Of a stretch of DNA of 64,000 nucleotides, positions 55,825 through 64,000 are shown one piece after another (the first letter of the stretch is position 1; each line of letters opens with the position of its first letter). The translations under genes were made by a program, and so were the position numbers. Where the stretch lies: NCBI GenBank assembly GCA_002723275.1, contig PBNZ01000030.1, positions 23,145-87,144 of the forward strand, written 5' to 3'. The stretch is from Planctomycetaceae bacterium (GTDB lineage Bacteria; Planctomycetota; Planctomycetia; Pirellulales; Pirellulaceae). The notes below the pieces were generated by a model, which worked only from the letters and a program-made list of their open reading frames with translations, was not told where the DNA came from and ran no database searches.

Positions 55825-57658
55825 GCTCTTTCTGCGATATGCGCTGCTGTTGTTTTGTTTGGGGTCGATTCTGATCGGTGTTAATTCCCAACTGATGGCT
55901 GCCCCTCAAGCAGTGGACTCGTTGAGCGAATTGCGTGGCGAACTTCGAGAAGCCGGGAAGTTCTACAAGAACGGTGAGTTTCGCAAGGCCGCTGAAATCG
56001 TTCAGCAAGTTCAACTGGATTTTGAAAAACTTCCCGCTGAGGCCCAAAAAGATCGGCGGCGTTATGCTGCTCTTGCTGAGGTATTACGGAAAGCTCGCGC
56101 TTTGTTAGAGCTTGAGGGGCTTTCGATTCGAGTGGCGAAGCCGGTAGAAGCTTCCAAACCCGTTGAGCAACGTGCCGCGACACAAACGGTTAGCTATGCA
56201 GATGATGTCTACCCAAACCTGAAGAAGCGATGCGGCGATTGTCATGTTGACGACCGACAGGGTGGTTTCAGTATGGCGGATTACGCCTTACTGATGAGAG
56301 GCGGTAAATCGGGCACGGCGATTTTTCGGAAGAATGGGAGCAAAAGCCCGATCGTCGAACGCATTTTGGCCGGGGAGATGCCACCCGATGGACCATCTTT
56401 TCCCGCTGCTGAATTGCAAACGTTGATCGCCTGGATCGATCAGGGCGCCCGGCTCGATCGAAAGCCAGATCCTGAGCCGACCAATCAGGCGATCACGACG
56501 AACCGCGATTTGCCGGCGGCCGATGGGGAAGTCAGTTTCGCCCAGCACATCGCTCCGCTTTTCGCGGAACAATGTGTTTCATGTCATGGAAACAATAATC
56601 CGCGCAACGATTTGAGTCTCGCAACCTATGCCCGTATGCAACAAGGGGGGGATGCAGGATCTCTCTGGGAAGCCGGCCAGCCCAATGCCAGTCTGCTTGT
56701 TCGCAAATTAAAAGGACTCGGCGATGGCCAGAGAATGCCACTGAATCGTCCGCCATTGAGTGATGCGCAGATCGCGATGGTGGAACGGTGGATTCAGGCG
56801 GGTGCGACTTTCGATGGGGATGCACCCAACCAGCCCATCCAGGATCTTGCTACGGCAATGCGTTTGAAGACCGCTTCCGCGGAAGAGCTGAGCGAGGAGC
56901 GGCAGGCTTTGGCTCGGAAGTCATGGGGACTTGTCTTTGCTGGGCAAGAGCCCGAGTTTCACGCTTCCGACCATTTTTTGCTCGTTGGAAATGATGGACA
57001 AGAACTGCTCGCCGAGGTAGCCCGTGATGCGGAATCCCTCTTCGACAAAGTTGGTAAGGTGTTTCCGTTGCGATCCGACTCGCAGGCAGTCAAAGGTCGA
57101 CTGAGTTTGTTTTTATTGCCTGATTCGTACGACTACCATGAATTTGCTCAAATGGTCGAACAGCGATCCGTCCCGCCGGATTGGACTGGCCACTGGGCAA
57201 CACCTGGATTGGACGCCTATCTCGTCACGTTAAGACCGCGAAATGCGGACGATCGCGAACGTTTCGAGACCGATCTTTGTCGCAGTCTTGTTGGAACACA
57301 AATTGAATTGTCTGGGGCCTTTCCCAAGTGGTTCGTGGATGGGACGGTCGAGTTGATCCATGACCGCGTTTTTAAGCGTTCCCGACGAGGCAGAGATGCG
57401 AATCAGCTTCTGACCGAGGCTTTTGCGGGGGTCACTAAGCCAAAGCAGGTCATGGATGGTTCTCTGCCACCGAGTCAGGCAAAGCTGTTGAGAGCCGATT
57501 TTGTCCAGAATCTATTTCGAAAGACCGGGGCTTACCAGGCCGTGATTGAGGAGGTTTCTGCCGGAGCTGACTTCACGGAATCGGTTGAAAAACAGTATGG
57601 AAAGCCGCCAGAAGGCCTGATGGCCCAATGGCTGACCAGCAAAAAAAAGGGCCGGTGA
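55772..57658 (+). CDS. Exported protein with two planctomycete cytochrome c motifs
   Basis: A 628-residue protein. A hydrophobic leader (about residues 20-40: LRYALLLFCLGSILIGV) directs export. A helical region follows, then two planctomycete-type cytochrome c domains with CGDCH (154-158) and CVSCH (268-272), each followed by a distal MPP or MPL motif (GEMPPDGPSF and RMPLNRPPLSD). The last 250 residues contain FVDGTVELIHDR and LLTEAFAGVT, resembling a peptidase-like (DUF1570-type) domain without a clear HExxH. ATG 55772 is preferred; ATG 55718 is possible and would lengthen the overlap with the HELGH gene. Function unknown. Confidence 0.8.
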   Translation: MFRKSLLPNELPGDTIRKLFLRYALLLFCLGSILIGVNSQLMAAPQAVDSLSELRGELREAGKFYKNGEFRKAAEIVQQVQLDFEKLPAEAQKDRRRYAALAEVLRKARALLELEGLSIRVAKPVEASKPVEQRAATQTVSYADDVYPNLKKRCGDCHVDDRQGGFSMADYALLMRGGKSGTAIFRKNGSKSPIVERILAGEMPPDGPSFPAAELQTLIAWIDQGARLDRKPDPEPTNQAITTNRDLPAADGEVSFAQHIAPLFAEQCVSCHGNNNPRNDLSLATYARMQQGGDAGSLWEAGQPNASLLVRKLKGLGDGQRMPLNRPPLSDAQIAMVERWIQAGATFDGDAPNQPIQDLATAMRLKTASAEELSEERQALARKSWGLVFAGQEPEFHASDHFLLVGNDGQELLAEVARDAESLFDKVGKVFPLRSDSQAVKGRLSLFLLPDSYDYHEFAQMVEQRSVPPDWTGHWATPGLDAYLVTLRPRNADDRERFETDLCRSLVGTQIELSGAFPKWFVDGTVELIHDRVFKRSRRGRDANQLLTEAFAGVTKPKQVMDGSLPPSQAKLLRADFVQNLFRKTGAYQAVIEEVSAGADFTESVEKQYGKPPEGLMAQWLTSKKKGR

Positions 57659-57700
57659 TGATCTGCTTGTTCTGTCCGAAAGGGAAAAGAGAGGCTTGTC

Positions 57701-57729
57701 TTGCTTCCAACGGCATGCCTGTACATAAT
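57701..57729 (+). promoter_or_regulatory. Possible promoter for the aro leader and DAHP synthase gene
   Basis: TTGCTT (57701-57706) and CATAAT (57724-57729) are 17 bases apart. The expected start at about 57736 coincides with the ATG of the leader ORF, which would make its message leaderless. This is inference from spacing only. Confidence 0.35.
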
Positions 57730-57735
57730 GTTGGC

Positions 57736-57813
57736 ATGAAACGCTCATGGTTCCGCTACTTTTGGTTTTTCTACTTTACCGGACTTTGTCCCGGGGCCGG
57801 AGGCATTTCGTAA
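57736..57813 (+). CDS. Aromatic-rich leader peptide upstream of DAHP synthase
   Basis: A 25-codon ORF in which residues 5-14 read WFRYFWFFYF: two Trp, two Tyr and five Phe in ten positions. It then ends TGLCPGAGGIS and TAA. Such runs of the pathway's end products are the signature of attenuator leader peptides. No good Shine-Dalgarno lies before ATG 57736; either the transcript starts at the ATG or translation begins at ATG 57658, 26 codons upstream in the same frame, which has AAGGG and overlaps the stop of the cytochrome gene. It lies between the cytochrome gene and the attenuator hairpin. Confidence 0.7.
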   Translation: MKRSWFRYFWFFYFTGLCPGAGGIS

Positions 57814-57876
57814 GGAACCATCCGACAGCAAACTCTCAAAGGCCCTGAGATCCAAGCCAGTTCTCGGGGCTTTTTT
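57779..57876 (+). terminator. Transcription attenuator in front of DAHP synthase gene
   Basis: Terminator: GCCCTGAGA (57842-57850) pairs with TCTCGGGGC (57862-57870), 9 bp with one G-T pair, followed by six T residues. Antiterminator: CGGGGCC (57792-57798) can pair with GGCCCTG (57841-57847), which includes the left arm of the terminator. Protector: CCGGAC (57779-57784) can pair with GTCC-CGG (57788-57794), which covers part of the antiterminator. The three are mutually exclusive, as in the trp and phe attenuators. A ribosome stalled on the aromatic codons (57748-57777) would block the protector and allow read-through. Confidence 0.75.
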
Positions 57877-57952
57877 AATTCACAATTCTTAATCACAACG
57901 CCACCCCACTTTAGGCTCAAAAAATTCCCTCAGCTAAACGGAGTCCGATTCG

Positions 57953-58966
57953 ATGATTGTTGTCATGAAACACGGTGCCCCCCAGGACCAAGTTGACCAT
58001 ATGGTTTCTCGCGTAGAGGGCTTGGGGCTCAAGGCTCATGTCATCGTCGGGACCGAACGAACGGTGATTGCTGCGATTGGTGAAAAACGTGAAGAAACGC
58101 GCCAATCGTTGGAGAGTGGACCCGGAGTTGCCGAGGTCGTTCCGATTCTCGCGCCCTACAAAGTGGCAAGCGTCGAAGTCAAGCCCGAGCCAACGGTCGT
58201 GAAAGCCGGTAGTTTGACCGTAGGGAAGGGCACCGTGGGAATGATCGCCGGTCCCTGCAGTGTTGAGTCGGAAGAGCAAATCTTCAAGTCCGCTCATGCG
58301 GTAAAGGCTGCTGGGGCGACGGCACTTCGAGGTGGTGCTTTCAAGCCTCGTACTAGCCCTTACAGTTTCCAGGGGATGAAGGAAGAGGGGCTTAAGTTGC
58401 TGGCGGCAGCAAGAGAAGAGACCGGTTTAGCCGTGGTCACCGAGGTGATGTCGACCGACGACGTCGAGTTGGTTGCTGAGTATGCCGATGTGTTGCAGAT
58501 TGGTGCTCGCAACATGCAGAATTATCGTCTTCTCGAAGCGGTTGGTGGTTGCGGTCGTGCCGTGTTACTGAAACGAGGGGCCAGTGCCACGCTCGATGAA
58601 CTGCTCTTGGCGGCCGAATACATCCTCAATGAAGGCAATGCAAATGTTATGCTTTGCGAGCGCGGGATTCGTACCTTTGAGTCGCACACCCGTTTCACAC
58701 TGCCGCTTGCGACCGTAATCTATCTCCATCAGAAGACTCATCTGCCCATCGTCGTTGATCCTTCTCATGGGACCGGTCACGCAAATCTGGTCCCCGAAAT
58801 GGCCGTGGCCAGCGTTGCAGCCGGAGCTGATGGCTTGATTGTCGAAGTGCATCCAGAGCCGGAAAATGCAATGAGTGACGGTTATCAATCGCTTACCTTC
58901 GACCAATTCGGTGACATGATGGCGCGTTGTCGTCGTGTTGCTGAGGCAGTCGATCGAACGATGTAG
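57953..58966 (+). CDS. aroF: DAHP synthase, type I-beta with N-terminal regulatory domain
   Basis: Condenses phosphoenolpyruvate and erythrose 4-phosphate to 3-deoxy-D-arabino-heptulosonate 7-phosphate, the first step of aromatic amino acid synthesis. The 337 residues comprise a ferredoxin-like N-terminal domain (about 1-70, [14 protein letters not shown]), the known feedback site of AroF/AroG-beta enzymes, and the (beta/alpha)8 barrel with [49 protein letters not shown] and VDPSHGTGH. The upstream leader peptide and attenuator suggest that its transcription responds to charged aromatic tRNAs as well. Confidence 0.96.
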   Translation: MIVVMKHGAPQDQVDHMVSRVEGLGLKAHVIVGTERTVIAAIGEKREETRQSLESGPGVAEVVPILAPYKVASVEVKPEPTVVKAGSLTVGKGTVGMIAGPCSVESEEQIFKSAHAVKAAGATALRGGAFKPRTSPYSFQGMKEEGLKLLAAAREETGLAVVTEVMSTDDVELVAEYADVLQIGARNMQNYRLLEAVGGCGRAVLLKRGASATLDELLLAAEYILNEGNANVMLCERGIRTFESHTRFTLPLATVIYLHQKTHLPIVVDPSHGTGHANLVPEMAVASVAAGADGLIVEVHPEPENAMSDGYQSLTFDQFGDMMARCRRVAEAVDRTM

Positions 58967-59247
58967 GCTGCACCGGCTTTCTGAGATTCGATGATACAAC
59001 GTTGGAATTGAGCCTCGTCAGGCGGAAGGCGAGGCCCCATGTGTCACGTCAGCGTTGAACGTCGTTTGATCCGCATGATTGGTTTTGGGCAGGAGCCTCG
59101 TCGACGTGGTGGAAGCTTGCCGCTGCATGGCTTTGCGATGGGAGTGCTGGTTCGGTCAACAAAGGTCGGTTCTACAGGCTCTTGAGAGTGATGAGCCAGC
59201 TTTGGTCGCTATTTCTCAATTCATGGCACGCCGTCATAATGCTTAGC

Positions 59248-60680
59248 ATGAATGATGAGCACCGTGTCGGAACTGACCGTGGCACTCCTCTGAGTCGTGA
59301 CATTTCATTCTGGGGAATGTCGATCCTCCAATTCCTTGGTGCTTTCAACGACAACCTATACAAGCAACTCATGCTGCTGCGCGCGATACCGGTGGGTGTT
59401 GCATCTTTGGGGCAGGATCAACAGGATTTGGAAACGATCGTGTTTTCATTGCCGTTCGTTTTGTTTTCTGTTTATGCCGGATTCTTATCCGATCGTTACA
59501 GCAAGAAAACGATCATTGTGATCAGCAAGTTTGCAGAAATCGCTGCAATGGCTTTGGGGTTGCGGCATTTCTGGCCTATGCAACGACTGGATATGCCGGC
59601 TTGCTGTTTACCCTGTTTTTGATGGGGATCCAAAGTGCGTTTTTTGGACCAGGTAAATATGAGATTCCTCCCGAACTGTTCCGGCAACGCGAGCTGCCTC
59701 ACGCCAACGGCATCATTCTGATGCTGACTTTTCTGGCGATCATTTTCGGCATGGTGAGCGCCGGATTCTTGGATACCTGGCTGATCAAATGAACTGAACC
59801 CTTAGTGACAGGTGCCTCGAAACTCGCGATCGGATCTGCGTTTTGTGTGGGGATCGCGGTGATCGGTACCGTGACGGCTTTGTTGGTGCGATATGTACCG
59901 CCGGCCCAGCCCGATCTAAAGTTCAGTCTCTCGTCGCTTCTCATTCGCTCCGATACGTTCAGAGTTTTGCGTCAAGATCGTCCCTTGGTTTCGGCCATTC
60001 TGGCGTCGAGTATGTTCTGGCTGGTGTCAGGAATTGCGATTCAGGCCGTCAATTCTTTGGGGGTCGTGCAGTTGCAACTGAGTACGTTGTTGACGAGCAT
60101 CATGAATGGTGTCGTCGGCCTGGGGATTGCCGCTGGAGCGATTATCGGCGAACGGCTCTGCAACGCCGGAGGTGATCGTAAGGTCATTCGCGTCGGGCTC
60201 TGGGGCATCGTCATCTGTTTGACGCTCCTATCGATCTCGTGGCCCACAGGAAAGACCGTTGAGATTCCGGTGGAGCCAGCGGCAGTCGATTCGGGGGGAC
60301 TGCAACAAGAGCTTCCGCAAAATCAATCGGTATCGCAGTTTGAACATACCGTGTTAACGAAGCATGTACCGACCTATCACTATTTGTTGGGATTTCGTGG
60401 GGCGCTGATGGTCCTTTCTTCGTTGGCCGTTTCAGCCGATTTTTTTGCGATTCCGCTCCAGGTTTTTATTCAATCCAGGCCGCCCGATGATCAGAGAGAT
60501 CGGATGATTGCGGTGATGAATCAGGCTAATTTCGTCGCTATCATGCTGTCCGGTATTGTTTATGGGAATTTTAGCCGCATGATCGTTGTCCTGGAGTGGC
60601 CACGCAGTCCAGTTTTTGGGTTAATGGCTCTACTCATCCTGCCGTTACTAATGTTCTATCGGCCGACGTTAGAAAGATGA
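59248..60680 (+). pseudogene. LplT-like MFS transporter, frameshifted and with an in-frame TGA
   Basis: A major-facilitator transporter related to the lysophospholipid transporter LplT (about 478 residues if intact). Three pieces are seen. The first (from ATG 59248) includes FWGMSILQFLGAFNDNLYKQ and LFSVYAGFLSDRYSKK, and its frame is lost at a G4 run (59556-59559). One extra G would restore MALGVAAFLAYATTGYAG in the next frame. The second piece runs to a TGA at 59790-59792, and the third continues in the same frame from there to 60680 with VPPAQPDLKF and further spans. Either the gene is decaying or the sequence has two errors here. It lies 28 bases before the SIS gene. Confidence 0.8.
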
Positions 60681-60708
60681 GTTTGAGGTTTCTTTTTTAA
60701 GGGAGAAT

Positions 60709-61326
60709 GTGGATTCAATGTTGGGAGCGACGTTAAATCAGGCGGATTATATTTCACGTCTTAAGGACGAACTCGATCGTATTGACCCAGCAGCCATGCA
60801 GCGTTGGTCTGACTTACTGTACGAAGCCTGGGAGCATGGTCGGTTTGTTTATGTTTTTGGAAATGGGGGTTCAGCAACCTCTGCAACTCATTTCTGCGAG
60901 GATTTGGGGAAGAGCAGTTTGCGCGAAAGTGATCTTCAGGATGAGTCCAAGAAACGTTTGAAGATCATGAGCCTCACCGACAATGTGGGTTGGATGTTGG
61001 CCGTTGGGAATGACGTTGGCTATGAAGATATTTTCGCTCAACAATTAATGAATTACGGTCAGGCGGGTGATTTGGTACTGGCCATTAGCGGCTCGGGTAA
61101 CAGTCCAAACATTGTGAAAGCAGTTGATTGGGCGAATCGTCATGGCCTTATGACCTTTGGCATCTCAGGCTTCAACGGTGGAAAGTTGAAGGAGATGCAA
61201 ACGGACGGCATTCACGTGGAATTGAATGATATGGGGATGGTTGAGAGCATTCATCTTTGTCTGTTCCATTGGGTACTCAACGATGTATTTGCTCGTATCA
61301 ATCATGAGGGTCGGTACGCAAAATGA
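60709..61326 (+). CDS. SIS-domain sugar isomerase (GmhA-like)
   Basis: A 205-residue SIS-domain protein similar to phosphoheptose isomerase. The phosphosugar site VFGNGGSATSATHFCEDLGKS and the second motif LAISGSGNSPNIVKAVDWA are clear. GmhA converts sedoheptulose 7-phosphate to the heptose 7-phosphate used for LPS; specificity is inferred. The GTG start follows AAGGGAG closely; ATG 60718 is an alternative. The stop overlaps the start of the ROK kinase gene by four bases (ATGA), so they are translated together and probably act on the same phosphosugar. Confidence 0.88.
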   Translation: MDSMLGATLNQADYISRLKDELDRIDPAAMQRWSDLLYEAWEHGRFVYVFGNGGSATSATHFCEDLGKSSLRESDLQDESKKRLKIMSLTDNVGWMLAVGNDVGYEDIFAQQLMNYGQAGDLVLAISGSGNSPNIVKAVDWANRHGLMTFGISGFNGGKLKEMQTDGIHVELNDMGMVESIHLCLFHWVLNDVFARINHEGRYAK

Positions 61327-62270
61327 TTCTGGGCATTGAGATCGGCGGCACGAAGTTGCAGTTGGGGATCGCTCCAAGTGACTCCGACAGCAAAACTCTG
61401 GTGACCTTAGAACGCGCGACCATCGACCGTGCGCTGGGTGCTGAAGGGATTCTGCAGCAAATCAAGGAAATCGCGCCTTCACTGATTTCAATCCATCGTG
61501 TGCGGCAGATCGGAATTGGGTTCGGTGGACCTGTCGATGGGGCACACAACCGAGTGATCACCAGCCACCAAGTGCACGGCTGGGATGACGTTCCCTTGGG
61601 AGATTGGTGTCTGCGTGAGTTGGGCCTTCCCGTGACGATGGGCAACGATTGCAACGTGGCGGCCCTCGCAGAAGCTGTCCATGGTGCTGGTGAAGGAGCG
61701 GGTCGAGTTTTCTACGTTACGATTGGTACCGGCATTGGCGGTGGGCTCGTCGTCGATGGCAGGATTGACGGAGAATCGTGTCCGGCGATTGCTGAGATCG
61801 GCCACCTGCGTCCTGGACTCGATGCCAGGGATCCTCAACAAACGGTTGAATCCTTCGCCAGTGGATTGGGGATCGAAAGTCGAGCTCGAGATTTATTAGC
61901 CTCCGGCCGTGAAGTGAGTGGCGTCGATGAATTGCGAACGCTCGATCCGTTGTCTGCAGAAACTGTGATTCAGGCGGCTCTCGCAGGCAATGCCGCCTCG
62001 CTCGAAATCTTTGACCAGGCAACGCTAACCTTGGGTTGGGCGATTGCCCAAGTATTGACGATCGCAGCACCCCAGCGAGTGGTGATTGGTGGAGGTGTTT
62101 CTTTGGTGGGTGAGCCACTTTTCCAGCGGCTTCGTGAAACGGTTGGAACGTTCGTCTTTCCGCCGCTCGCGAATGACTTCGAGTTGGTACCGGCCTCATT
62201 GGGTGAAGAAACCGTGGTGGTTGGCGCGGTCGAGTTGGCTCGAACTCACGGAGTTCCGTCGGTTGCCTGA
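61323..62270 (+). CDS. ROK family sugar kinase
   Basis: A 315-residue ROK protein of the glucokinase type. The N-terminal ATP site GIEIGGTKLQLGI, GFGGPVDGAHNRVITSH, and the catalytic GNDCNVAALAEAVHGAG are typical, with GTGIGGGLVVDG after them. The usual zinc motif CxCGxxGCxE is missing: the equivalent region reads EIGHLRPGLDARDPQQTVES. It therefore belongs to a zinc-free branch. It overlaps the SIS gene, so a kinase acting on the isomerase product is likely. Its end overlaps the convergent gene by 25 bases. Confidence 0.9.
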   Translation: MILGIEIGGTKLQLGIAPSDSDSKTLVTLERATIDRALGAEGILQQIKEIAPSLISIHRVRQIGIGFGGPVDGAHNRVITSHQVHGWDDVPLGDWCLRELGLPVTMGNDCNVAALAEAVHGAGEGAGRVFYVTIGTGIGGGLVVDGRIDGESCPAIAEIGHLRPGLDARDPQQTVESFASGLGIESRARDLLASGREVSGVDELRTLDPLSAETVIQAALAGNAASLEIFDQATLTLGWAIAQVLTIAAPQRVVIGGGVSLVGEPLFQRLRETVGTFVFPPLANDFELVPASLGEETVVVGAVELARTHGVPSVA

Positions 62271-62626
62271 CGCTTGAGTTGTTCAATCACCTCCGGCAGT
62301 GGATATTCGAGGATCGAGAGGTCGCTGCCGGAGATTTCTCGCAAACGCTGGAACCCACGGGTCACCAGAAGCTCACGCTCCTTCACAAAGTCAGCATCGA
62401 GATTCCGTTTGTCAAAGTCGCCATCGACCTGCACCGGTGTGAATTCGGGATCGACAATGAATTGAGCAATAACAGGGTTGCAGCGGATATGGCGCTCGGC
62501 AGTGGTGTGCAAGAGTTCAGGATCTAATTCGCCAATGACGTACTGCAGGTAGAGCTGGCTGTCTGTGACCTGAGCCACGTCCTCACCACAAACATCGCAA
62601 AGATATCCCTCGTCGCATTTCGCCAT
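62246..62626 (-). CDS. Conserved small protein with N-terminal Cys pair
   Basis: A 126-residue protein of unknown function. The N terminus has CDVCGEDV, a zinc-knuckle-like pair, with two further cysteines nearby (Cys4 and a later RCNPV). The rest is mixed alpha/beta with LYLQYVIGELDPELLHTTAERH and a helical end. It follows dapB by 34 bases on the same strand and overlaps the convergent kinase gene. No signal peptide is seen, and it resembles small planctomycete proteins of unknown function. Confidence 0.7.
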   Translation of the reverse strand: MAKCDEGYLCDVCGEDVAQVTDSQLYLQYVIGELDPELLHTTAERHIRCNPVIAQFIVDPEFTPVQVDGDFDKRNLDADFVKERELLVTRGFQRLREISGSDLSILEYPLPEVIEQLKRQATDGTP

Positions 62627-62660
62627 CGGATCGCCGTAAGCAATGAGGCAGGATCAGAAA

Positions 62661-63467
62661 TCACAGCCCGAGGACATCGTACATGGAATACATTCCAGGA
62701 GAGCGAAAAGCGACAAACTTGGCCGCCTCTAAAGCTCCCAACGCATACGAATCGCGATTGGTTGCCTTGACGGTAAGCTCGACCGTTTCTCCGATTAAGC
62801 CAAACACGATTGTGTGCTCGCCTGGATTGTCACCTGTTCGTAAGGCGTGGTAGCCAATCTCGTTTTGGGGTCGTTGCCCCGGACGTCCTTCACGACCGTG
62901 GACGTGTTCTGTTTGTTCCATCTCTCCGGCGATTAACTCGCCAAATTTCAAGGCCGTACCGCTCGGGGCGTCTTCCTTGAAACGATGGTGACGTTCAATG
63001 ATTTCGACGTCTGCCCCCGGTCCATAGTCTTTCAGTTTTTCCGCTGCGATCGTTGCCAGTTTCATGGTGAGGTTCACGGCGAGGCTCATGTTCGGCGCTC
63101 GAACAATGGCGATCTGTTGGGATGCCTCGTCGATTCGACGTCCTGTCTCTTCGGGGAAACCGGTGGTCGCGAGTACCAAAGGGATTTTTCGTTCCACGCA
63201 TTGAGCGAGAATGCCATCGACTGCTTCTGCACTGGAAAAATCGATGACCGCATCGACGTCTGCTGGCAGCTCCGCGGAGATGGGGAGATTGATCGCGCCC
63301 ACTCCAGCCAGTGCCCCAGCGTCTTCACCGATGGCCGGATGGGAAGCAGCGTCGACGGCGCCGGTGAGTTGCATTGCCGTATCTTCTGATCCCAGAGCGA
63401 TCAGACGTCGCCCCATGCGACCCGCTGCTCCATGGATCACTATTCTCGGTCGTTCCGTCTGATTCAT
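62661..63467 (-). CDS. dapB: 4-hydroxy-tetrahydrodipicolinate reductase
   Basis: Reduces 4-hydroxy-tetrahydrodipicolinate with NAD(P)H in lysine and meso-diaminopimelate synthesis. The 268-residue protein has the cofactor motif VIHGAAGRMGRRLIAL at the N terminus, VIDFSSAEAVD, LATTGFPEE, and the catalytic signature EIIERHHRFKEDAPSGTA. ATG 63467 is decided by AGAGGA upstream; longer in-frame starts have no site. It lies 40 bases after thrC on the same strand, so aspartate-family genes are clustered here. Confidence 0.96.
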   Translation of the reverse strand: MNQTERPRIVIHGAAGRMGRRLIALGSEDTAMQLTGAVDAASHPAIGEDAGALAGVGAINLPISAELPADVDAVIDFSSAEAVDGILAQCVERKIPLVLATTGFPEETGRRIDEASQQIAIVRAPNMSLAVNLTMKLATIAAEKLKDYGPGADVEIIERHHRFKEDAPSGTALKFGELIAGEMEQTEHVHGREGRPGQRPQNEIGYHALRTGDNPGEHTIVFGLIGETVELTVKATNRDSYALGALEAAKFVAFRSPGMYSMYDVLGL

Positions 63468-63507
63468 GCTTCCTCTCCATGTCAAGCTGCAAGATGTTTT
63501 CGATACT

Positions 63508-64000
63508 TCAACTGTAAAGTTGGATCGCCCGGATGATCTCATCCAAGTCGTTTTGTACCGCTACCGCGCGATTTGCAAAAGATGCCCGCTGAACGCCTCG
63601 ACTGCCCAGCACCTCATTGAATTGAGCCTGGTCCGTGGTGTGATAGGCAACGGTCGCCGTCGGGTCTTTGAGCTGGTGGCCGGTCAGAATGCAGACCACA
63701 CGCTCATCGGCTCCGATAATGCCTTCCTCGCAAAGGATCTTCGCTCCGGCGACGCTCGCCGCACTGGCCGGCTCGCAACCAATTCCGCCAGCGCCCACTC
63801 TTGCCTTGGCGTCCAGGATCTGCTGGTCGTTCACCTTCCGAACCACCCCGTCGCAAAACTCTAAGGCTCGAATACATTTGTTGAGATTCACAGGGCGATT
63901 GATTTCGATCGCGCTGGCAATCGTCGATGCCTTGCGCTGTTGTTCGTCGAGTTCGTCATAGTAATAGCAGGCCAATTCAGCGTTCGGATCACCCTGTCTC
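63508..64000 (-). CDS. thrC: Threonine synthase, C-terminal part (cut by window edge)
   Basis: The frame runs in from the right edge of the window, so the N terminus is missing; about 163 residues are visible. The pyridoxal-phosphate enzyme converts O-phosphohomoserine to threonine. The visible end has STIASAIEINRPVNLNK, VVRKVNDQQILDAK, GGIGCEPASAASVAG and VVCILTGHQLKDP, all characteristic. The TTG at 63973-63975 is not the real start because the frame continues upstream as RQGDPNAELACYYYDELD. It precedes dapB by 40 bases. Confidence 0.93.
   Translation of the reverse strand, partial: RQGDPNAELACYYYDELDEQQRKASTIASAIEINRPVNLNKCIRALEFCDGVVRKVNDQQILDAKARVGAGGIGCEPASAASVAGAKILCEEGIIGADERVVCILTGHQLKDPTATVAYHTTDQAQFNEVLGSRGVQRASFANRAVAVQNDLDEIIRAIQLYS

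Noticed and set aside
58967-59060. GCCTCG/CGAGGC hairpin after aroF as its terminator
   Set aside because: The stem is six base pairs and is followed by CCCCATG rather than T residues.
59790-59792. The TGA in the LplT-like transporter as a selenocysteine codon
   Set aside because: No stem-loop lies behind it and the same gene also carries a frameshift, so decay or sequence error is simpler.

Overview
This window looks like a chromosomal segment of a planctomycete, most likely of the Pirellula/Rhodopirellula group. The evidence is a large protein with planctomycete cytochrome c, DUF1549 and DUF1553 domains followed by a DUF1501 Tat substrate, a PEP-CTERM surface protein, several long secreted proteins with no known function, TolQ/TolR-type modules beside prenyltransferase-repeat proteins, and loosely packed genes with frequent GTG and TTG starts. 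There is no phage, plasmid, IS element or CRISPR array. This is ordinary core and secretome territory.

Left part (1-23.7 kb): a glycolytic pair (gap, fba), an S9 peptidase, a B12-binding-like protein, an aquaporin, a sodium:solute symporter followed by a NamZ-type (DUF1343) muramidase, a TerB protein, an M50 protease, a lipid kinase, kdsA (KDO synthesis), a transglutaminase-like lipoprotein, a GH10-like barrel protein, a large secreted unknown, an HD phosphohydrolase and purB.

Middle part (23.7-47 kb): a secreted protein split by one in-frame TGA, a PhoD-like phosphatase, an SDR, a sirtuin, a flavin monooxygenase, and a flavin-dependent tryptophan-type halogenase framed on both sides by orphan PEP-CTERM tails. 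Then come a secreted FAD oxidoreductase, a zinc-ribbon membrane protein, tRNA-Val(CAC), a full-length PEP-CTERM protein with dockerin-like repeats, two tandem TatA-type genes, a secreted GH13 alpha-amylase and the DUF1549/1553-DUF1501 pair.

Right part (47-64 kb): a four-gene TPR-ExbB-ExbD-prenyltransferase-repeat operon on the minus strand, a small membrane ORF, a DUF2064 glycosyltransferase with a glutaredoxin, a HELGH protein overlapping a two-haem-motif cytochrome c protein, the DAHP synthase gene preceded by a candidate transcription attenuator, a broken LplT-like transporter, a SIS isomerase plus ROK kinase pair, and a thrC-dapB-unknown operon running off the right end.

The most striking regulatory observation is upstream of the DAHP synthase (57736-57876). 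A 25-codon leader ORF has nine aromatic codons among ten consecutive positions. It is followed by mutually exclusive hairpins and a strong intrinsic terminator, which is the layout of classical amino-acid attenuation. The second is the TGA-split gene at 23700-25958, where a bSECIS-like stem-loop lies at a suitable distance behind the TGA.
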